Source: Megascapheus bottae (Eukaryota; Chordata; Mammalia; Rodentia; Geomyidae). From it: 64,000 nt of DNA. The stretch is from contig JANJXV010000101.1 of NCBI GenBank assembly GCA_024803745.1, forward strand, positions 3,138,459 through 3,202,458, given 5' to 3'. Position 1 is the stretch's first letter. Every line of letters starts with the position of its first letter. Below the pieces are notes generated by a model. That model ran no database searches. It was not told where the DNA came from and saw nothing but the letters and a program-made list of their open reading frames with translations. The translations under genes were made by a program, and so were the position numbers. Positions 12,792-22,760 of the stretch are shown in pieces.

Positions 12792-14240
12792 ACAGCCATC
12801 AAGTATACATCCATGCAGTATAAGGGTTGAAAGAGGAACAGAGGTCCAGAGATAGAGAAATAGAATGAGAGAGGTCAGGGGGTAAGTAGGTAGAGTATTT
12901 GAGTACAATGTTTGGAAAGTATTAGAATAAAACTTATGTGTTGCTGCACGACTAGCTCTTAGCCCAACCAGTGGCCTCACAGTGGACCATGGGATGGATC
13001 TGCGAGCTTCCATCTGAGCGTGGTTGGCGGACGTTTTCCTGTGCTGCATCCAGGGTTGGCCCCAAGCCAAGGGTGTGGGGATTGAGAGTTTCAGGAGCTC
13101 TCAGTAGGACCAGCAGGAGGCCCCTCTGTTCCCAGGTGCGGGGCCCAGCTGGGGACATGGGCTCCAAGGGCGGAGCTGCGCCTTTTTGGTTCTCAGAAGG
13201 CGAGCTTGGCTGCTGGTCGGCCCTTGAGATCCCTGCTGTGTTTCCACTGCTTTGTCAGAGTCTGTGACTGTGGCGGGGGTCCCTCGGTGGTGTCTTGCTC
13301 AGGATTCCCAGCTGAAGGATGCCCCGCTCGAGAATTGAGGGGGGGCAGATGCTGGCTCCTATTTACCCGCACCCCCTACCCACTGTTGTAAGGCAGGGTT
13401 CCAAAGCGCTCCACTCTCCAGATCCAGTGGCCTGGGTGAGGAGCCTGGTGGGCAGGTGGGAGCTGGGACAGCGCCGCCTCCCCTGGTGGGGTGCTGGGAC
13501 TTATGAGTAGCCCGCCTGTCAATCTCCAGTCAGTGGCCTGAGGGAGGGGGCTGTTGAGGGGAGGGACAGGATTCTAAATTCCTTGCCCCCCCCCCCGCTC
13601 CCTCCAGTCTTTCTCGGGCAGGGTGTTGGGGTCTGAGTTAAGTTCTATTGCTTGGCACCCGCTCCGCTTTCCCGATGTGTTTGGGGATGGGCTGTATTAC
13701 TCACACCTCTGCGTCCATGTGCGGGAGCTCCTGGGTGGTGGGGAGTCTTTCACTCCCCTCGGGTCTCCGCAGCCGCCTGTGTTCTTCGTCTGGGTTCCAC
13801 CGCTTGCTGTTCTGGTTCCGCGTCTGGGTTCTGCTGCTTCGGCCGTTCGCTGGCCTGGTTCTGTGCTGGTTACTGCAGCCTTTGGGCTCCCAGCCTGGCG
13901 CCCTCCACTGCCGCCGCTTTTCGTGGGTTAGAGCCGGTGCCCGCCCCCATTCCCCCACGTGGAGCCGGTGCCCCCTCAAGCCGCTGTTCCTGGCTTGGTT
14001 GGGCTCGGCTTTCAGCAGCTTTGGGCTAGAGGTGGGGGAGGTGTCCTCGCGTTCCGAATTCTTTGAGAAAGTTGGATGTGAGCTTTATCTGGATTTCTTT
14101 TCCGGTTTGAGTCCTTCTCCGTTGCTTTTTGAGTTTGTTGTTGTGGATTTCTTTAGATAGTTGGCTCGTGGGACTCCCTGGTTCTCTCTTTTTGTCAGAG
14201 AAAGCTAGGTAGCGTCCCTATTGTCTCGGCGCCATCTTCC
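12792..14240 (-). mobile_element. CpG-rich orphan block, probable L1 5'-UTR/promoter fragment
   Basis: An abrupt change from satellite to unique GC- and CpG-rich sequence. Read on the minus strand it begins GGAAGATGGCGCC at 14240. This YY1-type AAGATGGCG motif sits at the very 5' edge, as is typical of mammalian L1 5' UTRs, and a GC-rich leader follows. Toward the left end it becomes AT-richer and stops at about 12792 with no poly-A tail or L1 ORF1 that I can recognise. Open frames of 60-170 codons on both strands show no recognisable domain. It could instead be a retrocopy or CpG island from elsewhere. I found no clear target duplication. Confidence 0.5.
14228..14240 (-). promoter_or_regulatory. 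YY1-like motif at the putative L1 5' end
   Basis: The minus strand reads GGAAGATGGCGCC. The core AAGATGGCG matches the YY1 consensus that positions transcription starts in many L1 5' UTRs. Transcription from here would run leftward into satellite block 2 and produce the purine-rich strand. The motif is seen directly; its function is inferred. Confidence 0.5.
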
Positions 14241-14257
14241 TTTCTCCTGACCTTTCT
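14241..14257 (+). repeat. 17-bp satellite sliver with left target duplication of L1 copy 2
   Basis: A short satellite remnant lies between the CpG-rich block and the L1 poly-T. Its last 13 bases, TCCTGACCTTTCT (14245-14257), recur exactly at 15788-15800. Confidence 0.85.
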
Positions 14258-15787
14258 TTTTTTTTCTTTTTTTTAATTGTAATTAGTAAAAGGGTTACAT
14301 GATATTTGCCAGATGCAAGGTGCATTAATTTACATACATTGATACCCTTTCACATGTCTTGGTACCCGTTTCCTTCCCCACCCACACCCCCCACCCGTCT
14401 TGGTTTTCCCCCCTTCCCTATCAAATTTCAAATATTCAAATACAAATAAATTCAATATATCAGATAAAAAAGTGAGATACTATACAAATATGAGATAACC
14501 AAGGGACAGCACAGGAGATGAGAGACAACATAGTACATTAAGGACAACAATCATTCATTGTATGGCTTTTGTTTCACTATCCTGGAGGTCCTTTCAATTA
14601 GCTTCACATTATAGCTCCTTATGTATCAAGATTTTGCTCTATTGCAAATCTCTGCTAGTAGAGCCCAAGGTTTCTACTGATTATGACGAATGAGGGAAAC
14701 CATTGAGTCTAAGTTCCTTTGAGTCTGGCTTACTTCACTTAATATGATTTTTTCTAAGTCTTTCCATTTCCTAAGAAATGGGGCAATGTCATTCCTTCTG
14801 ACAGCAGCACAGAATTCCGTTGTCCTGCTGTCTTCAAGAGACACATCTTACCCCCAAAAAACAAGCATCTTTTGAAAGTGAGAGGTTGGAATAATCTCTA
14901 TCAAGCTAATGGCCCCCATAAACAGGCTGGAGTTGCCATCCTCATGTCAGATAAAATAGACTTCAAACCAAAATTAGTAAGAAAAGACAAAGAAGGTTAC
15001 TACATACTACTAAAGGGATCTTTCCTCCAGGAAGACATAACGATCCTAAATATTTACACACCCAATCCCGGAGCTCCAAACTTCATCAAGCAAACTTTAC
15101 TTACACTGAAACCATACATAGAGCGAAATACAGTGATTGTCGGTGACTTTAACACACCACTTTCACCTATGGACAGATCAACAAGGCAAACACTCAACAG
15201 AGAAACCTTAGAACTGAACAACTATATAGACCAACTAGATCTAACAGACATCTGCAGAATATTCCACCCAGCAACAACACAATATACGTTTTTCTCAGCA
15301 GCACATGGAACATTTTCCAAAATAGATCACATCTTAGGCCATAAAACAAACCTGGACAGATTCAGAAACACAGAAATTATTCCATGCACACTCTCAGACC
15401 ACAAAGGCATCAAACTGGAACTGAACACACATCTCCACCAACGAAAACCCTGTAACTCATGGAGACTGAACAACACATTTTTGAATCACCAATGGGTCAT
15501 CGAAGAGATCAGAACAGAAATCCAACAGTTTATGAAATTTAACAGTAAGGAGCACACAAAATACCAACTCCTTTGGGACACAGCAAAGGCAGTACTCAGA
15601 GGAAAATTTATAGCGCTGAGTGCCCACAACAACAAGTTGGAAAAATTACATACCACAAGTTAATGTCCCACCTTAAGCTCCTGGAAAAAGAGCAACAAAC
15701 CAATCCTAATCCCAGTAGAAGAAAGCAAATTATTAAAATCAAAGCAGAATTAAATGATTTGGAATCCAAAAAGAACTATAGAAAGTT
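14258..15787 (-). mobile_element. L1: Twin-primed (5'-inverted) LINE-1
   Basis: Two L1 pieces lie head to head inside one perfect 13-bp target duplication. The left piece, 14258 to about 14821, is on the minus strand: poly-A tail, 3' UTR, and the end of ORF2 (stop near 14675). The right piece, about 14822-15787, is on the + strand and encodes the N-terminal endonuclease part of ORF2. The middle of ORF2 (reverse transcriptase) is missing. This is the classic 5'-inversion product of L1 integration by twin priming. In the left piece the codon that is a stop at 44550 in the third copy is open here (TGT). Confidence 0.93.
14822..15787 (+). pseudogene. L1 ORF2 endonuclease-domain fragment (inverted segment)
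   Basis: An apurinic/apyrimidinic-type endonuclease remnant from the start of L1 ORF2; the intact enzyme nicks target DNA for target-primed reverse transcription. The main open stretch is 14872-15663 (263 codons). It shows QANGPHKQAGVAIL, the metal/catalytic GDFNTPLS segment, YTFFSAAHGTFSKIDHILG and the conserved SDH near the domain end. The frame is broken twice. The preceding part (QETHLTPKK, from about 14830) is in another frame that shifts near 14870. The following linker (from about 15660, LMSHLKLLEKEQQ) is in a third frame. There is no start codon, RT or C-terminal domain, so it is a dead fragment. Confidence 0.92.
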
Positions 15788-15800
15788 TCCTGACCTTTCT
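15788..15800. repeat. Right target-site duplication of L1 copy 2
   Basis: TCCTGACCTTTCT is identical to 14245-14257. Satellite resumes immediately with 'aatcactta', which continues the normal cassette seen at 19787 and 23648. Confidence 0.9.
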
Positions 15801-18519
15801 AATCACTTACCCCTCCTCACCCTCTGAAACCTCCCCATCGACTCTCTCCCCATCTCCTGTCCCTCCCCATCTACTACCCTCCGCATTTCCTGTCCATCCT
15901 CATCTCCTATCCCTTCTCCATCATCTGTCAGTCCTCATCTCCTGTCCTTTCCCCATCCCCTGTCCATCCTCATCTCCTGTCCCCTCCTCATCTCCTGTCC
16001 CTCCCTATGTCTTGTCCCATCATCTCCTCTCCCTCCCCATGTCCTGTCCATCCTCATCTCCTGTCCCTCCTAATCTCCTGTCTCTTCCACATCTCCTGTC
16101 CCCTCCGCATGTCCTGTCCCTCCCAGTGTCTTGTCCCTTCACATCTCCTCTTCCCTCCTCATATGCTGTCCCTTCCTCATCTCCTGTCAGTCCTAATCAC
16201 CTTTCCCTCCTCATCTAATGTCCCTCCTCATTTCCTGACCCCTCCGTGGGTCCTGATCCTCCAAAGCTCCTGTCCCTCCTCAGCTGGTCTCCTCCCCATC
16301 TCCTTTCCCTCCTCAGCTACTGTTCCTCCTCATCATTTCTCCCTCCTATTTAACTATCACTACTCATCTCAACTCCCCTCCCCATCACCTGTCCCTCCAT
16401 GTATCCTGTCCCCTCCTCATTCCTGTCCCCAACACTTGTCCTGTCCCTCCCAATCTCTTGTCCCTCCTCATCAACTTTACCTCATCTCCTGTCTCTTCTC
16501 ATCTCCTATTCCCTCCTCATATCCTGTCCCATCCTCATCTCCTGAAACTCCTCCTCTCCTGTACCTTCTCCTTTTCTGTCCCTCCCAATCTCCTGTCTCT
16601 CCTCCTTTCCTGCCTCTCCTCCTCGGCTGTCGCTCCTCATCTCCTGCCCCCTCCCCTTCTCCTGTTCCTCCCCATTTCCTGTCACTCCTCATCTCCTGTG
16701 CCTCCGCATTTCCTGTCCCGCCTATTCTCCTGTCTCTCCTCATTACCAGTCACTCCTCATCTCCACTCCCCTCCCCATTTGCTGTCCCCTCCCCATCTCC
16801 TGTCCTTCTCAATCTCCTGACCCTCGTCCTCTCCTGACCTTCACATCTCTTGTTCCTCCTCATCTCCTGTCTCCTCCACTTCTCCTGTCCCTCGTCACCC
16901 TCTGTAAACTCACCATCTACCGTATCTCCCACTCTCCTGTCCCTTCTCTTCTACTGTCCCTCCCATTTCCTGTCCCTCATCATCTCCTCTGACCTCATTT
17001 CCTATCCCCCCCACTCCTGTTCCTCCTCATCTCCTCTCACTCCTCATCTCCTGTTTCTCCTCATATCCTGTCCCTCCTCATCTCCTGTCCCTCCTCAGCT
17101 CCTGTCCCTCCTCATCTCCTGTCCCTCCTCATCTCCTATCCCACTCCATCTCCTTTCTCTCCTCATCTCCTGTCCCTCCCCATCTCCTGTCCCTCCCCAT
17201 CTCCTTTCTCTCCTCATCTCCTGTCCCTCCTCATCTCCTGACCTTACTAATCACCTATCCCACCTCACCCTCTGTAACCTCCCCATCGACTCTCTCTCCC
17301 CATCTCCTGTCCCTCCCCATCTACTCTCCCTCCGCATTTCCTGTCCATCCTCATCTCCTATTCCTGCCCCATCATCTGTCCATCCTCATCTCCTGTCCTT
17401 TCCCCATCCTCTGTCCATCCTCATCTCCTGACCCTCCTCATCTCCTGTCCCCTCCTCATCTCCTGTCCCTCCGAATGTCTTGTCCTTCCTCATCTCCTCT
17501 GCATCCCCATGTCCTGTCCATCCTCATGTCCTGTCCCTCCTAATTTCCTGTCTCTCCACATCTGCTGTCCCCTCCCCATCTCCTGTCCCACCCTATGTCT
17601 TGTCCCTCCACATCACCTCTTCCCTCCTCATCTCCTGTCCCTTCCTCATCTCCTGTCCCATCTCATCCCCTTTCCCTCCACATCTCCAGTCCCTCCCGAT
17701 CTTCTCTCCCTCCTCATATCCTGTCTACTCCCCATCTCCTGTCCCTCCACATCTCCTGTAACTCCTCATCTCCTGTACCTCCTCATCTCCTGTAATCTTC
17801 ATTAGCTGTCACTCCTCCTCTCCTCTCCCCTCCCTATCTCCTGTCCGTTTTCATCTCCTATCCCCTAACCATCTCCTGTATATCCTCATATCCTCTCCCC
17901 TCCCCATCTCCTGTCTCCTCCGCATCACCTGTCTCCTCCAATTTACTGTCCCTCCCCATCTCCTCTCAGTCCTCATCTACTCTCCACTCCCCATTTTTGT
18001 CCATCCTCAACTCCTCTCCCCAACTCATGTCCTGTCCCCTCCTCATCTCCAGTCCCTCCCCTTGTCCTGACCCTCCTTATCTCATTCCCCCTCATCTCCT
18101 GTCCCTTCCTGATTCATGTTCCCGCCCTTTCAATTGTGCCTTCCCATCTCCTATCCCTCCTCATCTTTGGTCCCACCTCATCTCCGGTCCCTCCACATCT
18201 CCTGTCCCTCCTCATCTTCTGTCCATCCACATCTCTGTCCCACCTCATCTCCTGTCCGTCCTTTCTCCTGTCACTCCACATCTCCTATCCCCTATCCATC
18301 TCCTGTCCATCCTCATGTCCCCCCTGAGCTCCTGTTCCTCCCAATCTCCTCACCCTCCTCATCTCTTGTCTCCTGCCTATCTCCTCTCCCTCCAAATCTC
18401 CTGTCCCTCCTCATCTACTGTACTCCTCTTTACTTGTCACTCCTCATCTCCTCTCCCCTCCATTTCTCCTGTCCCTCCTCATCTCCTATCCCCTATCCAT
18501 CTCCTGTCCATCCTCATGT

Positions 18520-19250
18520 CCCCCCTGAGCTCCTATCCATGCTCATTTCCTCTTCCCTCCTCATCTCCTGTCCCTTCCTCATCTACTGTCCCTCCTCATC
18601 TCCTGTCCCTCCACATCTGTTTCCCCTCACATCCTGTCGCTCCTCATCTCCTGTCTCTCCTCATCTCCTGTCGCTCCATATCTCCTGTCCCACCTAATGT
18701 CCTGTCCACCCATCTGCCTTCGCTCTTCATCTTCTGTCCATCCTCATCTCTGACCCTCCACATCTCCTGTCCCTCGCCATTTCCTGTCCCTTCACATCTC
18801 CTGTCTCCTCCCCATCTCCTGTCCCTCCTCATCTGCTGTCCCTCCTCATCTCCTGTACTCATGATTACCATGCACTCCTCATCTCCTCTCCGCTGCCCAT
18901 CTCCTGTCCCACCTCATCTCCTGTCCCCTATCCATCTTCTGTCCCTCCTCGTATCCTGTCCCCTCCCCATCTCCAGTCTCCTCCGCATCACCTGTCTCCT
19001 CCAATTTACTGTCCCTCCGCATCTCCTGTCTATCCTCATCTCCTTTCCCCCTCATCTCCTGTCCCCTCCTCATTCCTGTTCCCTCCCTTTCTGTTGTCCC
19101 TTCCAAACTCCTGTCCCTCCTTCTCTCCTGTCCACCTTCATCTCCTGTCCCCCACATCTCCTCTTCTCTCCTCATCCCGTGACCCTTCCTCATCTCGTGT
19201 CCCTTCCTCATCTCGTGACCCTCCTCATCTCCTGTCGCACCTCATCTCCT
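18520..19250 (+). repeat. Satellite segment shared with 61160-61850 and 62290-63000
   Basis: Carries the ordered landmarks 'gagctcctatccatgctcat', 'catctgtttc', 'cttcgct', 'gtactcatgattaccatgca', 'ccaatttactgtccctccgc' and the TCTCGTGTCCC-type units at the end. The same ordered set recurs twice near the right end of the window, more than 42 kb away. Confidence 0.75.
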
Positions 19251-19786
19251 ATCCCCTATCCATCGCCTGTCCCTCCTCATATCCTTATCTCCTCCCCATC
19301 TCCTGTCTCCTCCGCATCACCTGTCTCCTCCAATTTACTGTCCCTCCTCATCTCCTCTCAATCCTCATCTACTCTCCCCTCCCCATCTTTTGTCCATCCT
19401 CGTCCGCTCTCCCCCCCTCATCAACTTTCCCATCCTCATCTCCTGTCCCTCCCCTTGTCCTGTTCCTCCTCATCTCAATTCCCCTTGTCTCCTGTCCCCT
19501 CCTCATTCTTGTTCCCTCCCTTTCTCTTGTCCCTTCCCATCTCCTGTCCCTCCCCCTCTCCTGTCCCTCCTCATCTCCTGTCCCCTCTCATCTCCCCTTC
19601 CCTCCTCATCTCCTGTGCCTTCCTCATCTCCTCTCCCTCCTCATCTCCTCTTCCTCTTCATCTCCTGTTTCTCCTCATCTTCTGTCCCTCCACATCTCCT
19701 GTACCTCCTCATCTTCTGTCCATACTCATCTCCTGTCCCTCCCCTTCTCGTTTCTCTCCTCATCTCCTGTCCCTCCTCATTTCCTG

Positions 19787-20170
19787 ACCTTTCTAATCGC
19801 CTATCCCTCCTCACCCTCTGTAACCTCCCCATCTACTCTCTCTCCCCATCTCCTGTCCTGCCCCATATACTGTCCCTCCTCATTACCTGTCCATTCTCAT
19901 CTCCTATCCCTTCCCCATCATCTTCCCATCCTCATCTCCCTTCCTTTCCCCTGCTTTGTCTGTCCTCATTTCCTGTCCCCACCTCATCTTCTGTCCCATC
20001 CTCGTATCCTGTCCCTTCCTCATCTCCTGTCCCTCCTCATCTCCTATCCCCCTCATCTCCTTTCTCTTCCTCATTCCTTTCCCCACGCTTTCTTTTGTCA
20101 CTTCCAATCTCCTGTCCATCCTCCTTTCCTATCCCTCCTCATCTCCTGTACCTCATCATTTCCTGTCCCT
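19787..20170 (+). repeat. Representative 'A' satellite cassette
   Basis: A composite of 17-mers with fixed variants. In order these are 'gacctttctaatc', 'caccctctgtaacc', 'ctactctctctcccc', several cctttcccc-atcctctgtcc type units, and an end of 'tttctcttgtccc'-like units. Similar ordered series start at about 839, 3395, 9600, 10066, 15790, 17240, 23648, 27172, 28815, 31481, 32610, 43561 and 55284. This shows that amplification acts on units much longer than 17 bp. Confidence 0.75.
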
Positions 20171-20299
20171 TCCTAGTATCCTCTCCCACCTCATCTCCTC
20201 TCTCCTCATCTCCTGTTACTCCTCATATCAGGTCCCTCCCCATCTCCTGTCCCTCCACATCTCCTGTCTCTCCTCATCTCCTATCCCTCCTCATCTCCT

Positions 20300-20710
20300 G
20301 TACTCCTCAATCCCTGTCACTGCTCATCTCCTCTCCCCTCCCTATTTTCTGTCCCTCCTCATCTCCTATCCCCTATCCATCTCCTGTCCATCCTCATATC
20401 CTGTCCCCTCCCCATCTCCTGTCTCCTCCGCATCACCTGATTCCTCCAATTTACTGTCCATCCCCATCTACTATCTATCCTCTTCTACTCTCCACTCCCC
20501 AACTTTTGGCCGACCTCATCTCCTCTGCCCCCTTCATCTCCTGTCCCCTCCTTATCTCCTGTCCCTCCCCTTGTCCTGTCCCTTCTCATCTCATTTTTCC
20601 CTCATCTCCTGTTCCCTCCTCATTCCTATTCCCTCCATTTCTCTAGTCCCTTCCCATCTCCTCTCCCTCCTCCTCTCCTGTCCCTCCTCATCTCCTGTCC
20701 CTTCCTCATC
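20300..20710 (+). repeat. Representative 'B' satellite cassette
   Basis: Ordered variants: 'gtactcctca', 'ctatccccta', 'ctccgcatcacctg', 'ccaatttactgtcc', 'ctctccactcccca', 'ccttgtcctg', 'catctcatttt/cccc' and 'ctcatgaccctcc'. The 'ccaatttactg' landmark recurs about 25 times in the window, for example at about 17938, 19005, 19331, 21633, 24315, 29558, 39165, 41473, 56786, 58890, 61606 and 62769. Confidence 0.75.
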
Positions 20711-22400
20711 TCATGACCCTCCTCATCTCCTGTCCCTCTTCATCTCTTTTTTCTTCTCATATCAAGTCCCTCCTCAACTCCAGTCTCCTTTGCATCACCT
20801 GTCCCCTCCTCATCTCTGTCCCTCCCCATTTCCTGTCCATCCTCATCTCCTGTCCCTTCCCCATCCTCTGTCCATCCTCATCTCCTGTGGTTTCCCGATC
20901 CTCTGTCCGTCCTCATTTCCTGTCCTCTCCTCATCTTCTGTCCCATCCTCATATCCTGTTCCTCACAAGTTCCTGTCCCCTCCGCATCTCCTGTCCCTCC
21001 CAAACTCCTGCCCATCCTCATCTGCTGTCCCCTCTTCATCTCCTGTCCCCTCCTCTTCCCTTGACCCTCCCCATTTCCTGTCTCTCCTCATCTCCTCTCA
21101 CTCACCATGTCCTGTCCCTCCCCATCTCCTTTCCCCCTCATATCGGTCCCCTCCTCGTTCCTGTCCCATGCCTTTCTCTTGTCCGTTCCCATCTCCTGTC
21201 CAGCCTCCTCTACTGTCCCTCCTCATTTCCTGTCCCTCCTCATCTCCTCTCCTTTCTCATCTCCTGTCCCTGCTCATCTCCACTCCCTCCTCATCTCCTC
21301 TCCCTCCTCATCTCCTGTTTCTCCTCATATCCTCTCCCTCCTCATCACGTGTCCCTCCACATCTCCTGTCCCTACTCGTATCCTATTCCTGCCCTTCTCC
21401 TTTCCCTCCTCATTAGCTGTCCCTCCTCATCTCCTGTCCCTCCTCATCTCCTGTCCCTCCACATCTCCTGTCCCTCCACATCTCCTGTACTCCTCATTAC
21501 CTGTCACACCTCATCTCCTCTCCCCTCCCTATCTCCTGTCCCTCCTCATCCCCTATCCCTTATCCATCTCCTGTCCATCCTCATATCCTGTCCCCTCCCC
21601 ATCCCCTGTCTCCTCCGCATCACCTGTCTCCTCCAATTTACTGTCCCTCCAGATCTACTGTCTACCCTCATCTACTCTCCACTCGCCATCTTTTCTCCTT
21701 CCTCATCTCCTCTCCCTCCCTCATCTATTGTCCCCTCCTCATCTCCTGTCCCTCCCCTTGTCCTGTCCCTCCTCATCTCATTTTCCCTCATCTCCTGTCC
21801 CCTCCTCATTTCTGTTCCCTCCCTTTATCTTGTCCCTTCCCATCCCCTGTCCCTCCTCCTCTCATGTCCCTCCTCATCTCCTGTCCCCGCTCATCTCCTA
21901 TTCCCTCCTCATCTCCTGTCCCTTCTCATCTCCTGTTTCTCCTCATATGTTGTCCCTCCTCATATCCAGTCCCTTCTGCATCACGTGTCCCCTCCTCATC
22001 TACTGTCCCTTACCATCTCTTGTCCATCTTCAACTCCTGTACCTTCCCAATCCTCTGTCTGTCCTAATCTCCTGTCCCGTCCTCATCTCCTATCCCTCCT
22101 CATGTCCTGTCCCTCCCCATCTTTTCTCTCTCCACATCTACTTTCCTCCCTTATCCCCTGTCCCCTACTCATCTTGTGTCCCTCCTCATCTCCTGTCCTC
22201 CTCATCTGCTGTCCCCCCACAACACCTCTCCCTCCTCATCTCCTGTCCCTCCATATCTCCTGTCCCTCCTCCTCTCCTGTCCCACGTCCTCTTCTGTCTC
22301 TCCTCGTCTCCAGTCCCCTCCCTGTCTTCTGTTCCTCCCCATTTTCTGTCACTCCTCATCTCCTGTGCCTCCACATTTACTATCCCTCCGCATCTCTTGT

Positions 22401-22760
22401 CTCTCCTCATTACCAGTCACTCCCAATCTCCTTGCCCTCCTCATCACCTATCCACTACCCTTCTCCTGTCCTTCCCCATCTCCTGTCCCTCCTCATCTCC
22501 TGTCCTTCATCATCTCTTCATGCACCTCATCTCCTGTCTCCTCGGCTTCTCCTGGTCCTCCTCACCCTCTGTAAACTCACCATCTACTGTATCTCCCCCT
22601 CTCCTGTTCCTCCTCTTCTCCTGTCCCTCCCCATCTCCTCTCCCTCATCATCTCCTCTTCCTCCTCATCTCCTGTCCCTCATCATTTCCTGTTCGTCCTT
22701 ATCTCCGGTCCCTCCCCATCTCTTTTCCTCTCCCCGTCTCCTAACCCCTCCTCATCTCCT
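22401..22760 (+). repeat. Representative 'C' satellite cassette
   Basis: Ordered variants: 'cattaccagtcactcc', 'cttcatcatctcttcatg', 'ctctgtaaactcaccatctac', 'tgtatctccccctctcctg' and 'gttcgtccttatctccgg'. Related series occur near 6410, 16735, 26665, 31085, 35695, 42805 and 45840. The copy at 45840 is the one interrupted by the provirus. Confidence 0.75.

Noticed and set aside
13648..14160. 170-codon + strand frame and overlapping frames in the CpG-rich block
   Set aside because: GC-rich sequence lacks stops by composition. Three overlapping frames are open at once and none has a recognisable domain.
12792..15787. Treating the CpG-rich block and the twin-primed L1 as one rearranged element
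   Set aside because: A satellite sliver and a complete 13-bp duplication separate them, and the order of 5' and 3' parts is wrong for a single insertion.
18644..18871. Minus-strand Arg/Gly/Glu-rich open frames (60-112 codons) across the satellite
   Set aside because: They are the complement of the same repeat, and they occur only where variants remove the TGA present in each consensus unit. No start context, domain or conservation.
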